From positions 1 to 14,391 of the forward strand of contig JALWRY010000346.1 in NCBI GenBank assembly GCA_027080445.1: a DNA stretch of 14,391 nt, read 5' to 3'. This DNA is from Thiohalobacter sp. GTDB taxonomy: Bacteria; Pseudomonadota; Gammaproteobacteria; DSM-19610. Each line of letters begins with the position of its first letter. Position 1 is the first letter of the stretch. Below, in pieces: positions 1-7,039 of the stretch. The translations under genes were made by a program, and so were the position numbers. The notes under the pieces are model-generated. The model saw nothing but the letters and a program-made list of their open reading frames with translations. It was not told the DNA's origin and did no database searches.

Positions 1-1300
1 GTCCATCGGCCTCGATGCTGGCCAGTACGGCGACCGGCAGGGCAAAGTATTCGCGGCCGGTATCGAGCAAGCGGGCCAGTTTGGCATCGTGTGACAGGTC
101 GGGCGCGCTGGTGATCCTGACCAGTTCGCGCAGGGCGATACGGCTTTTTTCCAGTGCGCGGTTGGTTTGTTTCAGGTCCTCGGTACGTTCCGCGACCTGT
201 TCTTCCAGGGTGTCGCGGTAGCGCGCCAGGGCTTCCCGGGAGCGTTTGAGTTTGCGGTTGGTGCGGGTGATGTAGCCATTCAGAATGATCAGCGAGAGCA
301 GCAGCAGGGCGGCTGCCGCAAACCACACGGCATAGCGTTTCAGCATGGCCGTCAACGAGGTTTGCCGCAGGACCTGGTAAGGGCCGATTTTCAGCGTTTT
401 CATCAACCGGTGCACGGGCGAGTAATCCAGCGGGATGGTCCAGCCGGCAGTGCGTGAGGCGCGGGCGGCCGGGTGGTCTGCCGGCATGGAGAGCAGCGCC
501 TGCGCCACGCGCGTGGCCAGCGCCCGGGGTGTGTTTTTCAGGGTGGCAAACGGCCATTCCGGGTAAAGCCGGGTGCTGAGCGGAAGCGAACTGTCTTTTT
601 CATGTTGTGGATTGAGGATACGGAAGGTATCCCGTTTTACGGTACCGTCCTCGACCATGCGCATCAGGGTTTCGGCGCGCACGGTGGCGGCATCGACGAT
701 CCTGTTCTGTACGGCGTAGATGATTTTATCCTGGGGAAATCCGGCAAACTGCAAATCACTGAAGTCACTGAACGGATCAATCCCGTGCTCGTTGAGTTCG
801 CGCCAGGCCATCTGGAAACCGCCAAATGCCACCGGGCTGACTGCCATAAAGGATTTTCCTTTCAGGTCGGCGAGTGTCCGGATCGCCGTATTGTCGGCCC
901 GGGAAACGATCACGGCGCCGAAACGTACCCGCGTTTTCCCCTGTTCCCGGGTCTGCATGGTGGCAATGCGTGACGCACCGAAACGCGCTTCAAGACTGAC
1001 GTAGTTACCGGGGTTGGTCAGGGTAAACTGGATTTCCCCGCTATTGATGGCGTCAGCGATTTCGTCAAGGTTGACCGGCACGATCCGGAAAGGGCGGCCG
1101 ATGCGTTGGCTCAGGTAGTCGGCCGTAGCGGACCAGCGCTGCAGCGCCGGCGCCTTGCCCCGGTAGGCGAGGACGCCAATGCGGATCGTCGTCGGGTTTT
1201 TCGCAGCCGTTTCTTTGGCGTAGACAGGCCCGCCGCCTGATCTTGTCAGTAAAACCAGTAATAACAGAGATTTAAACAAGTATTGCACAGTCCCGTCCAT
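1..1300 (-). CDS. PhnD-like periplasmic-binding / GAF membrane sensor protein (C-terminus off window)
   Basis: The reverse strand reads open for 433 codons from an ATG at 1300 to the left edge. Residues 8-28 are hydrophobic and resemble a signal peptide ending near VYA-K. Residues about 38-300 resemble the PhnD/phosphonate-type periplasmic substrate-binding fold (IRIGVLAYRGKA, TNPGNYV, LADLKGKSF, then VSPVAFGGFQMA). Residues 323-343 form one TM helix, followed by a charged coiled coil (348-392, EEQVAERTEDL) and the start of a GAF domain (from about 398, ITSAPDLSHDAKLARLL). Known proteins with this order end in a histidine kinase or GGDEF/EAL output, which is not visible here. I infer a sensor that binds a small periplasmic ligand and signals across the inner membrane. 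The ligand cannot be named: PhnD-like domains bind oxyanions, phosphonates and other molecules. No transporter genes accompany it, which favours sensing over uptake. There is no clear ribosome binding site; a GTG at codon 5 is an alternative start. Confidence 0.85.
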   Translation of the reverse strand, partial: MDGTVQYLFKSLLLLVLLTRSGGGPVYAKETAAKNPTTIRIGVLAYRGKAPALQRWSATADYLSQRIGRPFRIVPVNLDEIADAINSGEIQFTLTNPGNYVSLEARFGASRIATMQTREQGKTRVRFGAVIVSRADNTAIRTLADLKGKSFMAVSPVAFGGFQMAWRELNEHGIDPFSDFSDLQFAGFPQDKIIYAVQNRIVDAATVRAETLMRMVEDGTVKRDTFRILNPQHEKDSSLPLSTRLYPEWPFATLKNTPRALATRVAQALLSMPADHPAARASRTAGWTIPLDYSPVHRLMKTLKIGPYQVLRQTSLTAMLKRYAVWFAAAALLLLSLIILNGYITRTNRKLKRSREALARYRDTLEEQVAERTEDLKQTNRALEKSRIALRELVRITSAPDLSHDAKLARLLDTGREYFALPVAVLASIEADG

Positions 1301-1356
1301 CCAGTGCGTTTACCGGTAGATACAATGCCAGGCGGTTCTATTCCGTAGCTTTCCGG

Positions 1357-1379
1357 ATAAAGACACTATCAGTCTTTAT
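1357..1379. promoter_or_regulatory. Perfect 8-bp inverted repeat, candidate operator
   Basis: ATAAAGAC at 1357-1364 and its exact complement GTCTTTAT at 1372-1379 flank a 7-nt spacer. The arms are AT-rich and there is no trailing T-run, so it is unlikely to be a terminator. Its place between divergent start codons fits a binding site for a dimeric regulator acting on one or both genes. No regulator gene is adjacent, so its identity is unknown. Confidence 0.4.
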
Positions 1380-1453
1380 TTGTCGTGGAAATGTTTTAAC
1401 CCGTGTGTGAATGAACCTCGATTGTCTCCCGGAGTCTACCCGTTCAGTAGGCC

Positions 1454-1461
1454 GGGAAAGG
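1454..1461 (+). promoter_or_regulatory. Ribosome binding site supporting a TTG start
   Basis: The purine run GGGAAAGG lies 9 nt before the TTG at 1471. It is 21 nt before the next in-frame ATG (1483), which is too far, so the rare TTG start is preferred. Confidence 0.5.
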
Positions 1462-1470
1462 TAACGTCTG

Positions 1471-2709
1471 TTGGCTATCATCATGCTGTACTTTATGGCG
1501 ATTCTGCTGGCAGCACTGTTGCTGGAGCCGCTCGCCCGCCACCTGCATTTGCCTTTCAGCGCGGCGTTGGTTGCCGGCGGTTTTGCCGGTTCGCAACTGT
1601 TGGTCGGTATGGGTATAGATACCGGTCTGCGCTGGCACAGCTTCCACGACCTGGTGTTCTTTGTTTTTTTACCGGTATTGATTTTTGAGTCAGCAGTTGC
1701 GCTGGATGTGCGCCTGTTGCTGCGAAATTTATGGTCGATTCTTTTGCTGGCGTTCCCGTTGTTGCTGCTTTCCGCCGTGCTGACAGCGGTGCTGTTGTTC
1801 TACGGCATCGGGCATCCGCAGGGTTTCCCCTGGGTCGCGGCATTGCTGGGCGGAGTAATATTATCGGCAACCGATCCGGTTGCCGTGACGGAACTGGCCC
1901 ACCGCTTGCCCTTGCCAAAGCGTTTGCTCATGCTGATGGATGGTGAAAGCCTGTTCAATGACGCGACCACCGTGGTGCTGTTTATGTTGCTGCTGTCGGC
2001 GGCCGTCGGACAGGAACCGGGTGATATTGATCTGTCGGCTGTTGCACTGACCTTGCTCAGGCTGTCGTTCGGCGGTCTTGCACTCGGCCTGCTGTTCGGC
2101 ATTGCAGGCCGCTGGTTAATGTGCTGGCTGGGCCGGCCGGTGATTGTGAGTCTGCTGGCGGCATACGGGAGTTATCTTGTCGCGGAAATGTGGCTGGGCG
2201 TGTCAGGTGTGATGGCTACCCTGGCGTGCGGTTTATGGATCGGCCATGCCTTGCGGACGGATTTGGCGCCGGTGGCAAAAACACTGGCTTCCGGTTGGGA
2301 GCAACTCGGCTGGGTGTCGAACAGCGCCCTGTTCCTGCTGGCAGGCGTGACGATTACGGTAAGCATGTTCGAGGAACGCTGGCATGCGATGTTGCTGGGG
2401 ATCGGTGCGGTTCTGGTGGTTCGATTGCTGGTTGTCTGGCTGACTGCCGGGTTGACGTCATTGACGCCGGGGCAGCAACCCATTTCCATGGCCTGCCGAT
2501 CGATACTGTTTGCCGGCGGCTTGCGCGGCGCAGTCACCCTGGCGCTGGCACTGTCCCTGCCGCTGGAGCTGGAAGGCTGGTGGACGGTACAGTCCATTGC
2601 CTACGGGGTGGTGGTGTTCTCACTGTTTGTACAGGCACCGTTGCTGGAGCCCCTGGTGAAGCAGTTACAGCGACGCGGTCATCTTCGTGCCGACATGACT
2701 GAAGCCTGA
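1471..2709 (+). CDS. NhaP-like Na+(K+)/H+ antiporter, CPA1 family
   Basis: A 412-aa, strongly hydrophobic inner-membrane protein with about a dozen predicted membrane segments. It carries CPA1 signatures: ATDPVAVTELAHRL at 133-146, ESLFNDATTVVLF at 159-171 with the Asn163-Asp164 pair typical of electroneutral CPA1 exchangers, and a glycine-rich FAGGLRGAVTLALAL with Arg352. Proteins of this family expel Na+ (sometimes K+ or Li+) in exchange for H+ and serve pH and salt homeostasis. Length is within the usual range for short bacterial NhaP proteins, which lack the long cytoplasmic tail; only about 20 polar residues follow the last helix. It diverges from the periplasmic sensor gene and is followed by a hairpin, so it is probably transcribed alone. 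The cation cannot be read from sequence. Confidence 0.93.
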   Translation: MAIIMLYFMAILLAALLLEPLARHLHLPFSAALVAGGFAGSQLLVGMGIDTGLRWHSFHDLVFFVFLPVLIFESAVALDVRLLLRNLWSILLLAFPLLLLSAVLTAVLLFYGIGHPQGFPWVAALLGGVILSATDPVAVTELAHRLPLPKRLLMLMDGESLFNDATTVVLFMLLLSAAVGQEPGDIDLSAVALTLLRLSFGGLALGLLFGIAGRWLMCWLGRPVIVSLLAAYGSYLVAEMWLGVSGVMATLACGLWIGHALRTDLAPVAKTLASGWEQLGWVSNSALFLLAGVTITVSMFEERWHAMLLGIGAVLVVRLLVVWLTAGLTSLTPGQQPISMACRSILFAGGLRGAVTLALALSLPLELEGWWTVQSIAYGVVVFSLFVQAPLLEPLVKQLQRRGHLRADMTEA

Positions 2710-2720
2710 ATGCGAACGGG

Positions 2721-2726
2721 TATAAT
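2721..2726 (+). promoter_or_regulatory. Perfect TATAAT box, possible -10 element
   Basis: TATAAT stands 12 bp past the antiporter stop codon. The bases at the proper -35 distance (about 2697-2703) match TTGACA poorly, and there is no extended -10 TG. If used, transcription would start near 2733, inside the following hairpin, leaving a leader of about 24 nt before the ATG at 2757. Confidence 0.3.
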
Positions 2727-2753
2727 AACCCGGTCTTTTCTGTACCGGGTTTT
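2727..2753 (+). terminator. Hairpin with short T-run after the antiporter gene
   Basis: AACCCGGT at 2727-2734 pairs perfectly with ACCGGGTT at 2744-2751 across a 9-nt loop. The T-run is only four bases (2750-2753), then CCC. It resembles a weak rho-independent terminator. It ends 3 nt before the next start codon, so it could instead affect initiation of the downstream gene. Confidence 0.5.
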
Positions 2754-2756
2754 CCC

Positions 2757-3140
2757 ATGGAATTTTTTGCTTTTGCCAGAGTATCCACTGATAGCGCGCA
2801 GTTGCAGGCGGCGCTGACGATTTCGTGCCTGCCAGACTTTTGCGCCTCGGTCGACAAGGTTTTCACTGATCACGGCGATTATGGCGAAATGTACTGCCTG
2901 TGGGGGCAGTTTGTCGTCAATCGGGAGCCAATCCGCGATGGTGTACGGTTTTCACTGCCCGGCTGTCCCAACGCCCTGGCCTGGACGGTTGCTGTCAATT
3001 CCGAGGCTTCCGGGGAGGTGGTGGTTCACTGTACGATCAACCGGCGCCGGCCCGACATTGATTTTGCAGATTCCATACGCCAGTTTGTAGACGATTGGAC
3101 AGTCGGGCTGGAACAAAATATCGCCCTGTTTCCAAAGTAA
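2757..3140 (+). CDS. Hypothetical protein, 127 aa
   Basis: I do not recognise this protein. It is acidic and soluble-looking, with no signal peptide or membrane segment and five cysteines (residues 24, 29, 47, 70 and 97). The pattern (a VSTDSAQLQAAL start, strand-like stretches GQFVVNR, AWTVAVNS and EVVVHCTI, then a C-terminal helix DIDFADSIRQFVDDW) suggests a small alpha/beta domain. Frame and codon use match the neighbours, and it fills the gap between two genes, so it is probably real. The ATG at 2757 has no Shine-Dalgarno sequence: a hairpin lies just upstream. No better in-frame start exists before codon 45. It could be co-transcribed with the antiporter by read-through, or use the TATAAT at 2721. 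Its function is unknown. Confidence 0.65.
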   Translation: MEFFAFARVSTDSAQLQAALTISCLPDFCASVDKVFTDHGDYGEMYCLWGQFVVNREPIRDGVRFSLPGCPNALAWTVAVNSEASGEVVVHCTINRRRPDIDFADSIRQFVDDWTVGLEQNIALFPK

Positions 3141-3195
3141 TTTCCACTTCAGTCGCTAAACTAGGGAGCCTCTGCCAGGGCAACTCTGATTGATT

Positions 3196-3264
3196 TGTCA
3201 TACCGGCGAAAGCCGGTATCCATGTCGTTGAAACCACTGGATTCTGGCATGCGCCAGAATGACG
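3196..3264. repeat. Two-hairpin REP-like palindromic repeat
   Basis: Two perfect hairpins lie side by side. ATACCGGC (3200-3207) and GCCGGTAT (3212-3219) enclose a GAAA loop; ATTCTGGC (3241-3248) and GCCAGAAT (3253-3260) enclose ATGC. GTCAT at 3197-3201 and ATGAC at 3259-3263 bracket the unit. Its reverse translation gives the WIPAFAGMT string, a familiar mark of dispersed intergenic repeats in proteobacteria. A related half-unit lies at 11335-11360. The 3' end overlaps an apparent ATG (3259) upstream of the HD-GYP gene. Confidence 0.75.
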
Positions 3265-3327
3265 GGGAATGAATTAATCGGAGGCTGCTGGTTCGAGCCG
3301 AAACTGTGGGTAATGACATCGGGTTGT

Positions 3328-4614
3328 ATGAAAAAGGAAGTCAAAACCAGTATCGATGGCCTTGAAATCGGCATGTATGTGGCCCGGTTGGACAAACCGT
3401 GGCTAAAGACCGCCTATGAATTGCAGGGTGTAAAAATAAAAAGCTACAAGGACATCGAACGCCTGCGCAAGTATTGCAACTATGTCTATGTCGATGTCGA
3501 GCAGGGCTATTCACCTGACCCACGCTTCTGGGTGGTACGGGAAGGTCCGAAAGTCTACAACGCACCTCCCCCGCAGCGTATGGCCAAAAAACCGGTTGCG
3601 CCAACCGGCATCCACAACGAATACACCGCGCTGCGAAAAACCCATTACCAGGATACGACATCCGTCGAGGCCGAATATTTTGTCGCCGAGCAGGCGCACG
3701 AGCGTTTACAGGAAGATTTCCACAGGGTCATGGACAAGCTCGGTCAGCATAACGAGTTCGATGTCGAGGCGCTGAACGAGAGTATTTCCGGTGTGGTCGA
3801 CAGTGTCATCCGCGCGCCTGGCGCCATGACGCTGGTGATCAAGCTCAAACAGTTTGATGACAGCACCTATACCCGGGCGCTCGGTACATCGGTCTGGTGT
3901 GCAACCTTTGGTCGCCATCTTGGCCTGGAAAAGGCGTCGATCGAGTCGCTGGCGCTGGGAGGACTATTACTGGATGTTGGCAAGAGCGCCGTGCCGGTCG
4001 AGTTGCTTAAAAAGCCGGGAAAACTGAGCGACCGCGAACAGAAAACACTACGCGACCATGTTGACCAAAGCGTTCGCATGCTGTCGACATCCTCCGGCCT
4101 GTCGCTGGAAGAACGCTTGCCGATGGATGTGTTGCAGATGGTGGCGACGCATCATGAAAGGGCGGATGGTAGCGGCTACCCGCAAGGACTCGAGAACAAG
4201 GCTATCCCGATTTTTGGGCGTATTGCCGGTATTGTCGACAGCTTTGACGCCATGACCAACCTGCGGCTGTATTCTGCGGATGAGCCCATGCCGCCGCATG
4301 AGGCAATTGCAGAGTTATATGAGCTGCGCGGCAAACGGTTCCAGGCCGAACTGGTGGAACAGTTTATCCAGACGGTTGGTTTGTACCCGACCGGGTCGCT
4401 GGTCGAGTTGTCCACCGGTGAAGTCGGTGCGGTTATTTCAATTAACGGCCTCAGGCGGCTCAGGCCTTCCGTCATGTTGCTGCTTGACAGCAACAAGGAA
4501 CCCCTGGAGCAGTTCAGGCTGGTAGATCTTTCCCGGCTGGATGAAAGTATTTCGGTTGCCAAAGGGCTTCCCCGCGGCGCCTACGGTATCGATATGAAGG
4601 AGGTTTTCCTGTAA
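3328..4614 (+). CDS. DUF3391 / HD-GYP domain protein with altered metal site
   Basis: From the ATG at 3328 the product is 428 aa. The N-terminus (KKEVKTSIDGLEIGMYVARL) is a DUF3391 domain, usual partner of HD-GYP c-di-GMP phosphodiesterases. The HD-GYP domain spans about 155-360: THHERADGSGYP (274-285), RDHV with His244 and IVDSFDAM with Asp304 are kept. Two metal-ligand histidines are missing. The YTxxHS motif reads YTRALG (Leu185), and HDxGK reads LDVGK (Leu215-Asp216). Intact family members hydrolyse c-di-GMP at a di- or tri-metal centre, so this one may be inactive or only bind the nucleotide; that is inference. A longer reading from 3259 begins inside the repeat, and an ATG at 3313 is also possible; 3328 matches where DUF3391 proteins normally begin. 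None has a strong ribosome site. It precedes a GGDEF-EAL gene by 16 nt and is probably co-transcribed. Confidence 0.9.
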   Translation: MKKEVKTSIDGLEIGMYVARLDKPWLKTAYELQGVKIKSYKDIERLRKYCNYVYVDVEQGYSPDPRFWVVREGPKVYNAPPPQRMAKKPVAPTGIHNEYTALRKTHYQDTTSVEAEYFVAEQAHERLQEDFHRVMDKLGQHNEFDVEALNESISGVVDSVIRAPGAMTLVIKLKQFDDSTYTRALGTSVWCATFGRHLGLEKASIESLALGGLLLDVGKSAVPVELLKKPGKLSDREQKTLRDHVDQSVRMLSTSSGLSLEERLPMDVLQMVATHHERADGSGYPQGLENKAIPIFGRIAGIVDSFDAMTNLRLYSADEPMPPHEAIAELYELRGKRFQAELVEQFIQTVGLYPTGSLVELSTGEVGAVISINGLRRLRPSVMLLLDSNKEPLEQFRLVDLSRLDESISVAKGLPRGAYGIDMKEVFL

Positions 4615-4630
4615 GCGGGAAGAAGCTTTC

Positions 4631-5971
4631 ATGAAAGATCCGGTAACAGGCCTGTTCGGGCGGCAGCAGTTTCTGCATATTCTCGACAGTGAGGTGAGCG
4701 AGGCGGCGACACACCAGGTGTCGCTGGCGTTGTTAGTACTGGATATTCGCCAGTTCGGGCGGATCAATATCAAACACGGTTATGCAGCCGGGGATAGCAC
4801 CTTGCAGGCTGTTGCGAAAGTGCTTGCTGATGTTTGCCGTGAGGGTGACCAGATTGCCCGAGTCGGTGACGACCAGTTTGCGCTGATATTACCCGCTATC
4901 CTCAACAGTGGGCACGCCGAACTGGCGGCGCACAAGATCCAGCGTTTGCTCGATGTGCCGGTTTATCTCGATCATGACACCATTCACTGTGCAGCGGATA
5001 TCGGTATCGCGCTCTACCCGGAGCATGCACGCGGCGCCGATGCCCTGCTGGCGGCAGCCGATGAGGCACAGCGTCGTGCGCGCTCGTCCGCACAACCATT
5101 CTGTGTGGCGCAGCATCACCCTGACGATGAAGCTTCGGAGCACTGGGATATTGAAATGGCGCTGGAAGATGCCATACAGAAGTCCGAAATGCGCGTTTAC
5201 TTCCAGCCCAAGATATCACTGGTAACGGGCAAACCGACAGGTGCCGAAGCACTGGTTCGTTGGGAGAACCCTTTTCGCGGTATCGTTTCACCGGATGAAT
5301 TTATCCCGATTGCCGAAACGACCGGGTTTATCCGGCCGCTGACAGAATGGATGTTGAACAGTGCGCTACGGCTGGCCAGTGAGTGGGAGCATCCCTGGGG
5401 CCGGCAGGAAGTCTCGGTCAATGTGCCGACCCGGATCCTTGAGCGGGCGGATTTCACGGATATGGTGATAAGCGCCCGCGAGCTCTGGCGTTCGGAAGAC
5501 AGTCGCCTGTGTATCGAGATACTCGAACAGTCCTTTATCGAGAATATCGATGAAGTGTTTGCCAAGTTGAAGGGTTTGCAGGAACAGGATGTCAAAATAT
5601 CCATCGATGACTTTGGCACCGGCTATTCCAGCCTGTCCTATTTTCGTGACATTCCCGCCGATGAACTGAAAATCGACCGTTCTTTCGTGGCCGGTCTGTT
5701 AAAGGAACGGGATAATGCGAATATCGTGGAACTGATTGTGGATCTTGCGCACCGTTTCGGTTTGCAGGTGGTTGCAGAAGGTGTGGAGGATGTGCAAACC
5801 CTGTCGGCACTGAAAAAACTGCATTGTGATATCGCGCAGGGTTACTTTATTGCAAGGCCGATGCCGGCCGAGGCATACCATCAGTGGTTGGCGAATTACC
5901 GGGGCATCAACGCCACGGGGGCGATCAGTACATCCGGCGCCGAAACAGCCAGCCGGCTGACGACAGGCTGA
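4631..5971 (+). CDS. GGDEF-EAL protein: degenerate cyclase domain, probable c-di-GMP phosphodiesterase
   Basis: A 446-aa cytoplasmic protein that begins directly with a GGDEF domain (residues 2-160), with no sensor or membrane segment. The signature is GDDQF (79-83) instead of GGDEF, and the usual FKxIND is FGRINI, so cyclase activity is unlikely. The RxxD inhibitory-site motif is present (Arg70-Asp73, five residues before the signature). The EAL domain (about 172-422) keeps its catalytic set: Glu206 in EALVRW, Asn264, Glu296, Asp326-Asp327 in DDFGTGYSS, Lys347, Glu383 in VAEGVE and Gln403. I infer a c-di-GMP-specific phosphodiesterase yielding pGpG, perhaps tuned by nucleotide binding to the GGDEF domain. 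The ATG at 4631 has AGAAG (4621-4625) at good spacing. The last 15 codons overlap the end of the convergent ABC permease gene. Confidence 0.93.
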   Translation: MKDPVTGLFGRQQFLHILDSEVSEAATHQVSLALLVLDIRQFGRINIKHGYAAGDSTLQAVAKVLADVCREGDQIARVGDDQFALILPAILNSGHAELAAHKIQRLLDVPVYLDHDTIHCAADIGIALYPEHARGADALLAAADEAQRRARSSAQPFCVAQHHPDDEASEHWDIEMALEDAIQKSEMRVYFQPKISLVTGKPTGAEALVRWENPFRGIVSPDEFIPIAETTGFIRPLTEWMLNSALRLASEWEHPWGRQEVSVNVPTRILERADFTDMVISARELWRSEDSRLCIEILEQSFIENIDEVFAKLKGLQEQDVKISIDDFGTGYSSLSYFRDIPADELKIDRSFVAGLLKERDNANIVELIVDLAHRFGLQVVAEGVEDVQTLSALKKLHCDIAQGYFIARPMPAEAYHQWLANYRGINATGAISTSGAETASRLTTG

Positions 5972-7034
5972 AAAAGGCAATGACTGCCATGGGCCAGTAC
6001 TGGGCCGCCAGCAGTTCGTATCCCGCACCTTCCAGGAATACGCCGCGTACAATAACCATGAAATAACGCATCGGGTTAATCAGTGTCAGGTACTGTACCG
6101 CTTCCGGCATATTGGCGATGGGTGTGGCGAAACCGGACAGGATGACCGCCGGCACCAGGAACAGGAACGCTCCCAGGAGTCCCTGCTGCTGGGTCACCGC
6201 CAGCGAGGAAATCATCAGGCCGATACCGATATTGGCGAGCAGGAACAGCAACAGCCCCAGGTACAGGGCGTCAATATGACCGCGCAACGGTACCTCGAAC
6301 CACCACAATGTAACCAGTACGATAAATGTCGATTCGAGCAGGCCGATGATCAGGCCCGGTACGGATTTCCCGATCAGTATCTCTACCGGGCGCAGCGGTG
6401 TAACCAGCAGCTGGTCAAAGGTGCCTTCCTCACGTTCACGCGCCACCGACAATGCCGTCACCAGCAGGGACACCACCAGCGTCAGCAGGCCGATAATGCC
6501 GGGTACGATAAACCATTGTGACACCAGGTTGCTGTTGTACCAGGCGCGCGTCACCAGTATGGCCGGTGGGGGCGGGCGTTGTTGTTCCTGTGCCCACTCG
6601 GCAGAAAAATCCAGTAGTACCGTGCGCACATAGTTGAGCGCCAGCAGGGCTGTATTGGAATTGCGACCGTCGACGATAACCTGCAGGGAGGCACTTTCCC
6701 CGGCGGCAAGGTCGTCACTGAAGCGCGGGCCGATATGCAGCACCAGCAAGGCGTGTTTGTGATCGATGACCGGTGCAATTTCTGCGTCGTGGGTGATGTG
6801 GCTAACCAGTTCGAAGGTTTCTGAACCGGCGAAACGGTCTGTCAGCCGGTGAGACAGTGCTGTGTTGTCTTCGTCGTATACGGCAAAGGGTACCCGGTCA
6901 AGGTCGAAGGTGGCGGCATAACCAAATACCACCAGCTGGATAATGGGCGGGCCGATAAGCACGAAACGGCTGCGCTTGTCCTTCAGTAATGCCAGGAATT
7001 CCTTGATGATCAGTGCAAGAATGTGTTGCAGCAT
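5925..7034 (-). CDS. ybhR: ABC-2 type permease, YbhR-like
   Basis: A 369-aa ABC-2 permease: an N-terminal membrane anchor (FVLIGPPIIQLVVFGYAATF), a periplasmic domain of about 150 residues, then five C-terminal membrane helices with the family string ALSVAREREEGTFDQLLVTPL and the late PIANMPEAVQYLTLINPMRY. E. coli YbhR is about the same length (368 aa). The reading frame is open back to 7208, but that part overlaps the upstream permease. The ATG at 7034 lies 5 nt past that gene's stop and has GGAATAAG before it, so it is preferred. It would pair with the YbhS-like permease to form the membrane channel of the exporter. The 3' end overlaps the convergent EAL gene by 47 bp, with no terminator between. 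In E. coli this pump is linked to drug and cation efflux; the substrate here is unknown. Confidence 0.9.
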   Translation of the reverse strand: MLQHILALIIKEFLALLKDKRSRFVLIGPPIIQLVVFGYAATFDLDRVPFAVYDEDNTALSHRLTDRFAGSETFELVSHITHDAEIAPVIDHKHALLVLHIGPRFSDDLAAGESASLQVIVDGRNSNTALLALNYVRTVLLDFSAEWAQEQQRPPPPAILVTRAWYNSNLVSQWFIVPGIIGLLTLVVSLLVTALSVAREREEGTFDQLLVTPLRPVEILIGKSVPGLIIGLLESTFIVLVTLWWFEVPLRGHIDALYLGLLLFLLANIGIGLMISSLAVTQQQGLLGAFLFLVPAVILSGFATPIANMPEAVQYLTLINPMRYFMVIVRGVFLEGAGYELLAAQYWPMAVIAFFSLSSAGWLFRRRMY

Positions 7035-7039
7035 AGGGC

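Larger units (their letters stand above)
1301..1470. other. Divergent intergenic region between the sensor and the antiporter
   Basis: This 170-bp gap separates two genes read outward from it, so it must hold promoters for both. I see no convincing sigma-70 -35/-10 pair. The one clear structure is the 8-bp inverted repeat described separately. No ORF here looks real. Confidence 0.6.

Noticed and set aside
167..973. Plus-strand frames opposite the sensor gene
   Set aside because: The minus strand encodes a continuous, recognisable binding-protein/TM/coiled-coil/GAF sequence; the plus-strand frames are shadows.
3259..3327. Upstream start for the HD-GYP gene
   Set aside because: The ATG at 3259 lies in a REP-like repeat and adds residues outside the DUF3391 domain; 3328 fits the family N-terminus better.
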